Source of the DNA: an uncultured Bacilli bacterium
Lineage (GTDB): Bacteria > Bacillota_I > Bacilli_A > RF39 > UBA660
Assembly (NCBI GenBank): GCA_947629375.1
Contig: CANRDN010000002.1
Coordinates: 51,934 to 115,933, forward strand
DNA length: 64,000 nucleotides
Direction: 5' to 3'
In this document: positions 53,249 to 60,520 of the stretch, in pieces
How the letters are laid out: every line of letters starts with the position of its first letter
Position numbering within the stretch: position 1 is the first letter of the stretch
Notes under the pieces: model-generated
Seen by the model: only the letters and a program-made list of their open reading frames with translations
What the model was told of the DNA's origin: nothing
The model's database searches: none
Position numbers and translations under genes: made by a program

Positions 53249-54076
53249 ATGCCTGAAAAACCAGAAGTAATAACAGTAGCAAGAAAATTAGAAAAAAAAT
53301 TAATTGGAAGAAAAATCTTAAAAGTAGAAGTCTACCACGACAATATGGTGGATTATCCAGATGTAGAAAGTTTCAAAAAGAGAATTAGAAACCAAAAAAT
53401 ACACGAAATTACAACCAAGGGGAAATGGATTGTCTTAACTTTAGATGACTTTTATTTGTTGTTTCATTTAAGAATGGAAGGAAAGTTCTTCTTTAGAACG
53501 AAAGATGATGAAAGAAATAAACACGAACATATTATCTTTACTCTTGATGATTTAGAAGAATTCCGTTTTGCCGATGTAAGAAAATTTGGCAAAGTAATGC
53601 TTATCGAAAAAGAAAATATTTACAAGATGAAACCCTTTACAGAACTTGGTTTAGAACCTTGGGATAAAAACTTAACAAGTGAATATCTAAAAGAAAAATA
53701 TAGTAGGAAATCTCTTCCTATAAAATCAGTGTTACTCGATCAATCAATTATTACGGGAATTGGAAATATATATGCCGATGAGATCCTTTTCTTATCGAAG
53801 ATTAATCCTTTGACAAAAGCTAAAGATTTAACAGATAAAAATAGAAAAGATATAATAGAAAATACAGTTAAAGTACTTGATAAAGCTATAGAAGAAGGGG
53901 GAACGACAATAAGAAGTTACACTTCTGAAGAGGGAGTAACTGGAATGTTTCAAAATAACTTAAATGTTCACCAAAGAGAAAAAGAACCTTGTAGAGTATG
54001 TAACACCACGATAGTTAAAATAAAAGTAGGAGGAAGAGGAACCTACTACTGTCCAACTTGTCAAAAGGAAAAATAA
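53249..54076 (+). CDS. mutM: Formamidopyrimidine-DNA glycosylase
   Basis: A 275-residue base-excision repair enzyme that removes oxidised purines. The catalytic N-terminus is P2-E3 in MPEKPEV, with the conserved lysine in TTKGKWIV near residue 57. The helix-two-turn-helix follows (QSIITGIGNIYADEILF), then the zinc finger C-x2-C ... C-x2-C (CRVC / CPTC) at the C-terminus. It lies directly after polA, as in Bacillus, forming a repair pair. The start follows AGGGGGAATT. Confidence 0.95.
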   Translation: MPEKPEVITVARKLEKKLIGRKILKVEVYHDNMVDYPDVESFKKRIRNQKIHEITTKGKWIVLTLDDFYLLFHLRMEGKFFFRTKDDERNKHEHIIFTLDDLEEFRFADVRKFGKVMLIEKENIYKMKPFTELGLEPWDKNLTSEYLKEKYSRKSLPIKSVLLDQSIITGIGNIYADEILFLSKINPLTKAKDLTDKNRKDIIENTVKVLDKAIEEGGTTIRSYTSEEGVTGMFQNNLNVHQREKEPCRVCNTTIVKIKVGGRGTYYCPTCQKEK

Positions 54077-54107
54077 AAAGATGCTGCTAATATGCATCTT
54101 TTTTTGC
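54075..54107. terminator. Bidirectional terminator between mutM and the arginase-family gene
   Basis: AAAAAGATGC (54075-54084) pairs with GCATCTTTTT (54094-54103). The tract of T after the 3' arm serves mutM, and the A-rich 5' side gives a T tract for the leftward gene. The two convergent genes share it. Confidence 0.8.
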
Positions 54108-54950
54108 ATCTATTATTTTATTTAAAATATTTAAAGCAATTTCTTTGGTCTTTAAATCAGTATCGAATAATGGGTTATATTCAACTAAATCAAGAGACTT
54201 TAATAAATCGCTTCTTTTAATTATTTCATCTCTTATTTCGTATGCTTCTTCTTCAGTTATTCCGTCTTTTGCTTTAACACTTACTCCCTTAGCAATTTCT
54301 GGGTCGATTACATCTAAGTCGTAACTGATATGAACACCGGAAGTACCATCACAAGCAATCTTGTATGCTTCTTCCATTACTTTTTTAACACCCATCTTTT
54401 TAATATCTTCAGTTGTAAAAATCTTAACTCCTGCTTTTTCTAGATTTATATATTCAGGACTTTCGATATCTCTACCACCAATCAAAACAGTCTTTTTAGG
54501 GTCATAATAATTACCATCGTGGAAGTAAGAAAGTTCTCTTCCATTTTGATTAGATATCGTAGCAAAAGGCATACCGTGAATATTTCCTGTAATAGTAGAG
54601 TCCATATTGTGATAATCAGAATGGGCATCTATCCATAGTAATCCAATATTATTAAATTTTTTGATTGATGCTAAATCAGACCCTATAGCAACTGAGTGAT
54701 CTCCTCCAATAGTTATTACAAAATCGTCTACACCAACAATTTTATTATAAAGTTCTTCATTAAATTTATTTAAAGGTTTAATATTTCTTCTTTTATTACC
54801 ATCTTCAACTTCTTTTATAACATCATCTTTTATAACAGTAATAACATTATCTACTTTATTTTGAACCTCTTTCAAATGAAGTGGACCTTTGTCACTACCA
54901 TTTATTTTAACTCCTAAGTCGGAGCAAGCATTTACTATAGTAATTTTCAT
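54087..54950 (-). CDS. Arginase/agmatinase/formiminoglutamase family hydrolase
   Basis: A 287-residue binuclear Mn enzyme of the ureohydrolase family. The metal motifs are GGDHS (about residue 90), DAHSDYH (about 120) and SYDLDVIDP (about 225); the C-terminal EYNP corresponds to the family EVNP. All metal ligands are present. Arginase is the more likely member by length and the DAHSD motif, but agmatinase and formiminoglutamase cannot be excluded. I use the ATG at 54950 after AAGGAGG; an upstream extension encodes only a hydrophobic stretch without a ribosome site. Confidence 0.85.
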   Translation of the reverse strand: MKITIVNACSDLGVKINGSDKGPLHLKEVQNKVDNVITVIKDDVIKEVEDGNKRRNIKPLNKFNEELYNKIVGVDDFVITIGGDHSVAIGSDLASIKKFNNIGLLWIDAHSDYHNMDSTITGNIHGMPFATISNQNGRELSYFHDGNYYDPKKTVLIGGRDIESPEYINLEKAGVKIFTTEDIKKMGVKKVMEEAYKIACDGTSGVHISYDLDVIDPEIAKGVSVKAKDGITEEEAYEIRDEIIKRSDLLKSLDLVEYNPLFDTDLKTKEIALNILNKIIDAKKDAY

Positions 54951-54981
54951 AACTACCTCCTTAATAAAATACAATACAATA

Positions 54982-55010
54982 AATATAATACAATTAAGAA
55001 AAATCTTCAA
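54982..55010 (-). promoter_or_regulatory. Promoter of the arginase-family gene
   Basis: On the minus strand TTGAAG (55010-55005) and TATATT (54987-54982), 17 bases apart, 32 bases before the start. Confidence 0.5.
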
Positions 55011-55020
55011 TATCAATTAA

Positions 55021-55049
55021 TTTACATAATTATAATTAAATGTTATACT
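55021..55049 (+). promoter_or_regulatory. Promoter of murE
   Basis: TTTACA (55021-55026) and TATACT (55044-55049) with a 17-base spacer and TG before the -10. It is divergent from the arginase-family promoter. Confidence 0.65.
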
Positions 55050-55066
55050 TAATTTTGAGGTAGAGT

Positions 55067-56512
55067 ATGAAAAAATTAAATGAATTATATAACACTAAAG
55101 AAGATGTTCTTATCAATGATATAAAAATTAACTCCAAGGAAGTTGTTCACGGAGATTTGTTCGTGTGTACAAAAGGCGTTACTGCTGATAGACACGATTT
55201 TGTAGAAGATGCGATTAAAAATGGTGCTGCTGCTATTGTGGCAAGTAAGAAAATAGATGTAACTGTTCCAGTCATTTATGTAGAGGACACCAATAAAGAA
55301 TTGCCACTTTTATGCGCTAGATTTTATGACCATCCCGATAAAAAACTTAAATTATTCGGCGTTACTGGTACAGATGGTAAAACAAGTACAACGACAATTG
55401 TTCAAGCTTTGATTGGAAAAGAAACTTGTGGCTATATGGGAACAAATGGTAGAAGTTGTGCTAAATTTGATAAAGATACAAATAACACGACACCTGACTC
55501 TGACAAGATTTATGAATACTTTAATGATTTTTTAGAAGCAGGTTGCAGTTGTGTAGCAATGGAAGCAAGCAGTGAATCTTTCTTTAGAAAAAGAATCGAA
55601 AATATTACTTTTGATATTGGAGCAATTACAAATATTACAAGGGAACATTTAAATATCCACGGAACTTTTGAAAATTATATTGAATGTAAATGTCAGCTAT
55701 TTAAACAAATTAAAAAAGATGGTTATTCAATTTTAAATAAAGATGATGAGTTTTATGAAACCGTAAGAAAAGCTTGTGTTTCTAAAAATGTTTGGACTTA
55801 TGGAAAAGATGAAGATAATACTTTAGTAATTAAAAGTTATGAGATAACACCGAATAAAACAGATATTGTCTATAAAGTTTTTGATAAAGAATATAAAATA
55901 GAAAGTCCTTTACTTGGAGAGTTTAATGTCTATAACTTAGCGTGTGCTATATTAATTGCTCTTGCAAGTGGAAAGACAATGGAAGAGATAATACCTAATA
56001 TTAAGAATGCTTCTGTTAAAGGAAGAATCGATGTATTACCAAATGTTGGGCAAAACTTTACAGTTATGGTCGATTATGCTCATACGCCAAATGGAATTAA
56101 AAACATTTTAAAATTTGTTCATACTTTGAATATCAATAGAAGTATCGTTGTAATAGGGTCAGCTGGTGAAAGAGATTTCTTAAAAAGACCACTTATGGGA
56201 AAGACAGTTGTCGAAAACGCTAGTTATGCTATCTTTACTTATGAAGATCCAAGAAGTGAAGACCCTGAAAACATAATAAAAATGATGACTTCAGAAATAG
56301 AAGATAAATCAAAATATGAAGTAGTAGTAGATAGAAAAGAAGCTATTGAAAGAGCTATAAATCTAGCTTGTGAAAATGATATTGTTTTAATACTTGGAAA
56401 AGGTAATGAGACTTATGAAAAACTAAAAACTAAAACGATATACTTTAACGATGAAGAAGTAGCATTGAAAGCTCTAAAAACAAGATTTAAAAAACAAAAA
56501 GTTACACAATAA
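55067..56512 (+). CDS. murE: UDP-MurNAc-L-Ala-D-Glu ligase MurE
   Basis: A 481-residue Mur ligase that adds the third stem-peptide residue. The N-terminal domain has INSKEVVHGDLFVC, the P-loop is TGTDGKTST (100-108), and the carbamylated Lys is expected near residue 208 (ENYIECKCQ). The substrate motif reads E393-D-P-R396-SEDP; the Arg is the hallmark of meso-diaminopimelate enzymes (DNPR), whereas Lys-adding MurE lack it. The E and D changes leave some doubt. Other mur genes are not adjacent. The start follows TGAGGTAGAGT. Confidence 0.9.
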   Translation: MKKLNELYNTKEDVLINDIKINSKEVVHGDLFVCTKGVTADRHDFVEDAIKNGAAAIVASKKIDVTVPVIYVEDTNKELPLLCARFYDHPDKKLKLFGVTGTDGKTSTTTIVQALIGKETCGYMGTNGRSCAKFDKDTNNTTPDSDKIYEYFNDFLEAGCSCVAMEASSESFFRKRIENITFDIGAITNITREHLNIHGTFENYIECKCQLFKQIKKDGYSILNKDDEFYETVRKACVSKNVWTYGKDEDNTLVIKSYEITPNKTDIVYKVFDKEYKIESPLLGEFNVYNLACAILIALASGKTMEEIIPNIKNASVKGRIDVLPNVGQNFTVMVDYAHTPNGIKNILKFVHTLNINRSIVVIGSAGERDFLKRPLMGKTVVENASYAIFTYEDPRSEDPENIIKMMTSEIEDKSKYEVVVDRKEAIERAINLACENDIVLILGKGNETYEKLKTKTIYFNDEEVALKALKTRFKKQKVTQ

Positions 56513-56538
56513 AAGGAAGGTCACTTGATCTTCCTTTA
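56511..56538. terminator. Hairpin between convergent murE and a leftward gene
   Basis: AAAGGAAGGT (56512-56521) pairs with ATCTTCCTTT (56528-56537), one G-U pair. The T tract is on the leftward side only, so it mainly serves the leftward gene. Confidence 0.6.
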
Positions 56539-56547
56539 ACCATTTAA

Positions 56548-57054
56548 TTAAGCGGAAATACTTTTATCTTTAATAAGTCTTTTAACTTTGTTTCTTTTTA
56601 ATTCTTCTTCAAAGTATTCCATAGTTATTAAATTACCTAGAGCATTTCCTTCTTTTTTCTTTTTATTGAATGTTTCTTCATTAGAGTTATAACACTGTTT
56701 CATAAAAGTCTTTGTAAGCGCTCTTCTAAAGCCTAGATTTTCATCGGCTAAGATAACTAAATCCTCAAGATTTCCCGCTGTAATAAATTTTCTAACTACT
56801 AGGTTACTTTTTAATCTTTCACTTGAAAGAATTGCACCTTTAATTAAAGAACATAGTATTTCTACATCACTTACATCATCAAATTTAGATGTAAAAGTTG
56901 CTATTGAATCTTTGACACTTTCTTCACTTGATAAAGAAATAAGAGCATAATCTTCTCCAGCAAATTTAATCATATTTTGAAAGTATTTTTTTAACTTTTT
57001 ATCAACTTCCGAGTCGGATAATATTTCCTTTTTCATTTCTTCTTGTTTTGTCAT
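56548..57054 (-). CDS. Conserved hypothetical protein, soluble
   Basis: A 168-residue, helical, lysine-rich protein without signal peptide, membrane segment or recognised domain; it contains two cysteines (about 87 and 132). It has a consensus promoter and a GAGGGGG ribosome site, so it is very likely expressed. It is transcribed leftward between rightward murE and truB. The function is unknown. Confidence 0.6.
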   Translation of the reverse strand: MTKQEEMKKEILSDSEVDKKLKKYFQNMIKFAGEDYALISLSSEESVKDSIATFTSKFDDVSDVEILCSLIKGAILSSERLKSNLVVRKFITAGNLEDLVILADENLGFRRALTKTFMKQCYNSNEETFNKKKKEGNALGNLITMEYFEEELKRNKVKRLIKDKSISA

Positions 57055-57089
57055 TTAATTTTCCCCCTCTTTTTTACGCACAGTTGTAG

Positions 57090-57118
57090 ATTATAACACT
57101 TTTTTTAAAAATAGTCAA
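57090..57118 (-). promoter_or_regulatory. Strong promoter of the leftward hypothetical gene
   Basis: Reading leftward, TTGACT (57118-57113), 17 bases, and TATAAT (57095-57090) preceded by TGT. This is among the best primary-sigma promoters in the window, so the product may be abundant. Confidence 0.8.
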
Positions 57119-57155
57119 GAAAAGTATGGTATTCTATTAGTAGGATGTGATAGTA

Positions 57156-58013
57156 ATGAATGGACTTATTTTAATCGATAAACCAGTAGGGTATACAAGT
57201 AGAGATGTAGTAAATACAGTAGGTAGATTTCTAAATACTAAAAAGGTAGGTCACGCTGGAACACTAGATCCAATTGCAACAGGAGTTTTAGTAGTAGCAG
57301 TAGGTACTGGACTTAAAATATTAGAATTTTTAAATCATAACGATAAAGAGTATATTGCTACAGTTAAACTTGGAATAGAAACTAATACTTTAGATGTCAC
57401 AGGAGAAGTAATAAAGAATGTGGAAAATTATTTTTTAGATTCTAATAAACTAGAAAAAGTAATAAAATCTTTTAAAGGAAAATATGAACAAGTTGTTCCT
57501 CTTTATTCCTCTGTTAAAGTAGGAGGAAAAAGACTTTATAAATATGCAAGAGAAAATATTCCAGTAGAACTTCCTAAAAGAGAAGTAGAAATATACGATA
57601 TAAAATTACTAGATTATAATCATAAAGAATTTACTTTTAAGGCAACTGTAAGTAAAGGGACTTATATAAGAAGTCTAATAAGAGATATTGGTGAAAAATT
57701 AGGTATTCCTTGTACAATGAAAGAATTAAGAAGAACAAGACAAGGAAGATTTAAAATAGAAGATACAATTACGATTGAAGATATTGAAAAAGGAAAAATA
57801 AAAACTATTTCTTTAGAAGAATCACTAGGTGACATTAAGATTGTAAATGTCGATGATTATTTAGAAAAAAGAATAAAAGATGGAGCAATTTTAGAAAATA
57901 GATATCAAGATAAAATAGTAGCATTTAAAAACAAGAAAAACGATATTATTGCCATCTATGAAATTTACGATAAAGACAATAAAAAGATAAAACCCATTAA
58001 AGTATTTAAATAG
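57156..58013 (+). CDS. truB: tRNA pseudouridine-55 synthase TruB
   Basis: A 285-residue enzyme that makes pseudouridine 55 in the T loop. Motifs are LILIDKPVGYTS, KVGHAGTLDPIATGVL with the catalytic Asp near residue 38, and GTYIRSLIRDIGEKLG. Length is typical for the bacterial form. The ATG at 57156 follows AGGATGTGATA; a GTG at 57147 is in frame but less likely. rbfA and ribF, common neighbours, are absent. Confidence 0.94.
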   Translation: MNGLILIDKPVGYTSRDVVNTVGRFLNTKKVGHAGTLDPIATGVLVVAVGTGLKILEFLNHNDKEYIATVKLGIETNTLDVTGEVIKNVENYFLDSNKLEKVIKSFKGKYEQVVPLYSSVKVGGKRLYKYARENIPVELPKREVEIYDIKLLDYNHKEFTFKATVSKGTYIRSLIRDIGEKLGIPCTMKELRRTRQGRFKIEDTITIEDIEKGKIKTISLEESLGDIKIVNVDDYLEKRIKDGAILENRYQDKIVAFKNKKNDIIAIYEIYDKDNKKIKPIKVFK

Positions 58014-58025
58014 GGATGTGATTTA

Positions 58026-59156
58026 ATGGAGAAGATAACGGTTTCTACTGATGATTTTAGAGTGTTTTTAATGGAACGAAACAAACTATATGAAATGTAT
58101 GGTAAGGATTATAATGAAAAGATTCCAGCAATATATGAGAAATTAGCAAATATATTAAATAAAGATACTTTCTTTACAGAAATGGTTGAAAAAGGTGTCA
58201 ATGATAGAGATTATCAACAATCTGCATTACAAAATTTAAAAATCTATCTAATGATGAGTTTGTACGATTTTAGTGAAGATGAATTGAATGATTTTAAAGA
58301 GAAAAAGGATCTTCACAAGATATCGGATACAAATGTTTTAAAAAAGATTAATAGCATACTAGGTAATCAAGAACAAAGAGCTTATTTAGATGTTTTATAT
58401 TCAATTACAAAAATTTTATATGGTGATTATATTTATCAAATTCTAGAGTCATATATTAGTGAAAAAGAACCTGCTTTAAGTGAATGTGAAGGTGTTAAAG
58501 ATATTTCTCAGTGTGACTTCATAATAGATAGATATAAGGAATATGTTGATTCTTTAAGTGCCGATGCTACGCCAAAAGGTCCTAATGTAGATGATAGTGG
58601 TCAAGTAATTGTAAGAAAAGGTGACTTATATCACGGAACAAATTTTTCAGAACAAGTAATAGAAAGTATTGCAAATAAAGGTTTAGTTTCTGGTCAATTA
58701 ATTGGTATTCACGAAGATGGGGAAACTTTTATGTGTGTAGATTTCTTTAAAGCCACAAAAGATTCTACACCTGAAGAAATATGTACATCTGGTAAGCGTT
58801 TTACTAATGGACCTAATCAGGTTGTTTTTGTTATTAATCATTCTAATTTAGAAGGTGAGGACGAAGTGATACCAAACATCACAAATTATGATGCATATAA
58901 CGAGAAAACCCACGAAGGACAAAAAGCAAGAGAGATAGTAAATGTGCGTGGATTACCACTTGACTATTTGACAGGTGCAGCCATATTAATTGGGGTTCCA
59001 CCATTTATGATTTCATCGATTATTGTTAATTCCAAAATAGAAGAAGATGAAGAAAAAATTAATTTTCTTTCTTCCCATTTTCCAAAAGCTACAATTGTAA
59101 GTAGACAAAGTGGAGAAATACTTAGAAGACCAATTGAAATTTCTAAAAGTAAATAA
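58026..59156 (+). CDS. Putative ADP-ribosyltransferase-fold protein
   Basis: The 376-residue protein has a helical N-terminal half (1-175) with no recognised family. The C-terminal half opens with L-Y-H203-G-T205 followed by IESIANKGLVSG, then FMCVDFFKAT. A His-Gly-Thr strand, a helix ending in 'GL', and a strand with 'F..D' resemble the start of PARP/diphtheria-toxin-type ADP-ribosyltransferase folds. A later segment REIVNVRGLPLDYL could supply the Glu. There is no signal peptide. It follows truB by 12 bases with a GGGATGTGATT site. The family call is a pattern judgement, not proven. Confidence 0.45.
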   Translation: MEKITVSTDDFRVFLMERNKLYEMYGKDYNEKIPAIYEKLANILNKDTFFTEMVEKGVNDRDYQQSALQNLKIYLMMSLYDFSEDELNDFKEKKDLHKISDTNVLKKINSILGNQEQRAYLDVLYSITKILYGDYIYQILESYISEKEPALSECEGVKDISQCDFIIDRYKEYVDSLSADATPKGPNVDDSGQVIVRKGDLYHGTNFSEQVIESIANKGLVSGQLIGIHEDGETFMCVDFFKATKDSTPEEICTSGKRFTNGPNQVVFVINHSNLEGEDEVIPNITNYDAYNEKTHEGQKAREIVNVRGLPLDYLTGAAILIGVPPFMISSIIVNSKIEEDEEKINFLSSHFPKATIVSRQSGEILRRPIEISKSK

Positions 59157-59158
59157 AA

Positions 59159-59180
59159 CATATGACTTTAAGCATATTTT
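59159..59180 (+). terminator. Weak hairpin after the ART-like gene
   Basis: ATATG and CATAT pair over an 8-base loop, followed by TTTTCC. It is weak and may not terminate efficiently. Confidence 0.3.
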
Positions 59181-59182
59181 CC

Positions 59183-59211
59183 TTGATTAATATAGTAAAT
59201 TGTTGTATAAT
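59183..59211 (+). promoter_or_regulatory. Promoter of the LysM-protein gene
   Basis: TTGATT (59183-59188) and TATAAT (59206-59211) with a 17-base spacer, 26 bases before the start. Confidence 0.75.
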
Positions 59212-59237
59212 ACAGCACAAAAAGGGAGCGTGTGTTA

Positions 59238-60266
59238 ATGAAAATTCGTAATTTAGTAGTGTGTGGTGCAATAGCATCTTCTTTAGTATTTCCAACATTA
59301 GTAAAAGGTGATAACAATTGTGAAGTATACAAAGTTAGACGAGGTGATACTTTAGGTAAGATTGCAAAAAAATATTCTACTACAGCAGAAGTGCTTGGAA
59401 ATATTAACAATTTAGATGATTATGACAAAATTTATGAAGGGCAAATTTTAATCGTACCTTTAAATAGTAAAACAAGTAATGTATTAGAAAATCAAAACTC
59501 TTTATGTTATGTTGTTTCTAAAGGTGATACTTTATCAAAAATTGCTAAAAAACTTGGTACAACAGTAGAAGAATTAGCTCGTATAAATAATATTTCTAAT
59601 AAAGATAGAATATATGAGGGACAAGTTCTTAACTTAGAAGGGGAAACTAACAATAACTCTAATGACTTTAATAAACCTAATACTCCAAATAAGCCTAATA
59701 CTCCAAATAAGCCTAATACTCCAAATAAGCCTAATACTCCAAATAAGCCTAATACTCCAAATACACCTAATAAACCAAATAACAGCTATAATGGTGGAAT
59801 ATATTATGTAGAAAAGGGAGATAACTTAGATAAAATAAGTAAAAAAATATGGGGAAAAAGTTATGGTACTTTACTTCAACAGTATCTAGGTTTAAGTGAC
59901 CAAGAAGTAAGAAATCTTCAAATAGGAACTAAACTTTATCTTCCAACAGAAAAAGAACTTCTTAACTTACAATCACAAGGATATAAAGATGATGAAAATT
60001 CTTATGAGAAACCAAATCAAAATGGAAATGATTATGTAAGTGGAGATGTCGTATATCACATAGTAAGAAGAGGAGAAAACTTAACTAAAATTCTTTGTTA
60101 CTACTATCGTGCTCAAGATGTAGAAGCAAATGGATTAGTAGAGCTAGTTGCAGAATACAATGGATTAGAAAGTAAACATAATATTAAAGAAAACGATATT
60201 ATAATGATTCCATTGACATATGAAAATAGTAGATTAAAAGATGCAGCAAAAGTAAAAAGATTATAA
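59238..60266 (+). CDS. Secreted protein with four LysM domains
   Basis: A 342-residue protein with a signal peptide (cleaved near VKG, residue 25) and two adjacent N-terminal LysM domains (about 30-75 and 88-133: YKVRRGDTLGKIAKK, YVVSKGDTLSKIAKK). A Pro/Asn-rich repeat linker follows (NKPNTP units, about 143-180), then two more LysM-like domains (about 188-232 and 275-332). It should bind peptidoglycan. No hydrolase domain is present, so it may be structural or spore-related. The start follows GGGAG, with an in-frame GTG 6 bases upstream as alternative. Confidence 0.83.
   Translation: MKIRNLVVCGAIASSLVFPTLVKGDNNCEVYKVRRGDTLGKIAKKYSTTAEVLGNINNLDDYDKIYEGQILIVPLNSKTSNVLENQNSLCYVVSKGDTLSKIAKKLGTTVEELARINNISNKDRIYEGQVLNLEGETNNNSNDFNKPNTPNKPNTPNKPNTPNKPNTPNKPNTPNTPNKPNNSYNGGIYYVEKGDNLDKISKKIWGKSYGTLLQQYLGLSDQEVRNLQIGTKLYLPTEKELLNLQSQGYKDDENSYEKPNQNGNDYVSGDVVYHIVRRGENLTKILCYYYRAQDVEANGLVELVAEYNGLESKHNIKENDIIMIPLTYENSRLKDAAKVKRL
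59670..59759 (+). repeat. 18-bp tandem repeat coding NKPNTP
   Basis: Five consecutive 18-base units, AATAAGCCTAATACTCCA, run from 59670 to 59759. The first differs by one base, and a degenerate sixth follows. Each encodes Asn-Lys-Pro-Asn-Thr-Pro in the linker of the LysM protein. Copies are nearly identical, so copy number may vary by slippage. Confidence 0.9.
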
Positions 60267-60277
60267 AAACTTAACAC

Positions 60278-60306
60278 TTGAATATTTTTATTAATTGTTG
60301 TAATAT
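60278..60306 (+). promoter_or_regulatory. Promoter of the hisS-aspS operon
   Basis: TTGAAT (60278-60283) and TAATAT (60301-60306), 17 bases apart, immediately upstream of the T-box leader. Confidence 0.6.
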
Positions 60307-60307
60307 A

Positions 60308-60500
60308 AAATTGTCTTTGTAAGAAGAGTAATTAATTGGATTTAATAGAGAGAGTATGGTCGGTGTAAATACTTAAAGAAGATTAATGAATGACACTTGC
60401 ATAAAAAAGAATCGCTAGAAGCGTTATCACTATAAGCATAATTTATTATGGAATTAAGGTGGCACCACGGGGAAACTCGTCCTTTATATGCCACCTTTTT
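60308..60500 (+). promoter_or_regulatory. T-box riboswitch with overlapping Asp (GAC) and His (CAC) specifiers
   Basis: Stem I has the AGTA motif near 60327 and paired flanks; the lower stem GTAAG pairs with CTTGC. The specifier strand reads GAA-T-GAC-AC: GAC is at 60392-60394 (Asp) and, shifted by two bases, CAC is at 60394-60396 (His). The T-box sequence AAGGTGGCACCACGG lies at 60456-60470. The terminator GGTGGCA (60458-60464) with TGCCACC (60489-60495) plus T5 competes with the antiterminator. The downstream genes hisS and aspS match both codons. Confidence 0.9.
60458..60500 (+). terminator. Regulated terminator of the hisS-aspS T-box
   Basis: GGTGGCA (60458-60464) pairs perfectly with TGCCACC (60489-60495), followed by T5. 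The 5' arm lies inside the T-box sequence itself, so tRNA binding and termination are mutually exclusive. Confidence 0.85.
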
Positions 60501-60520
60501 ATTTTTAGAGGAGGATAATT

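Noticed and set aside
59168..59410. Leftward 80-codon frame opposite the LysM gene start
   Set aside because: It is antisense to the signal peptide and first LysM domain and has no ribosome site.
59670..59759. Tandem repeats considered as a CRISPR array
   Set aside because: Units are contiguous 18-mers without spacers and keep the reading frame of the LysM protein.
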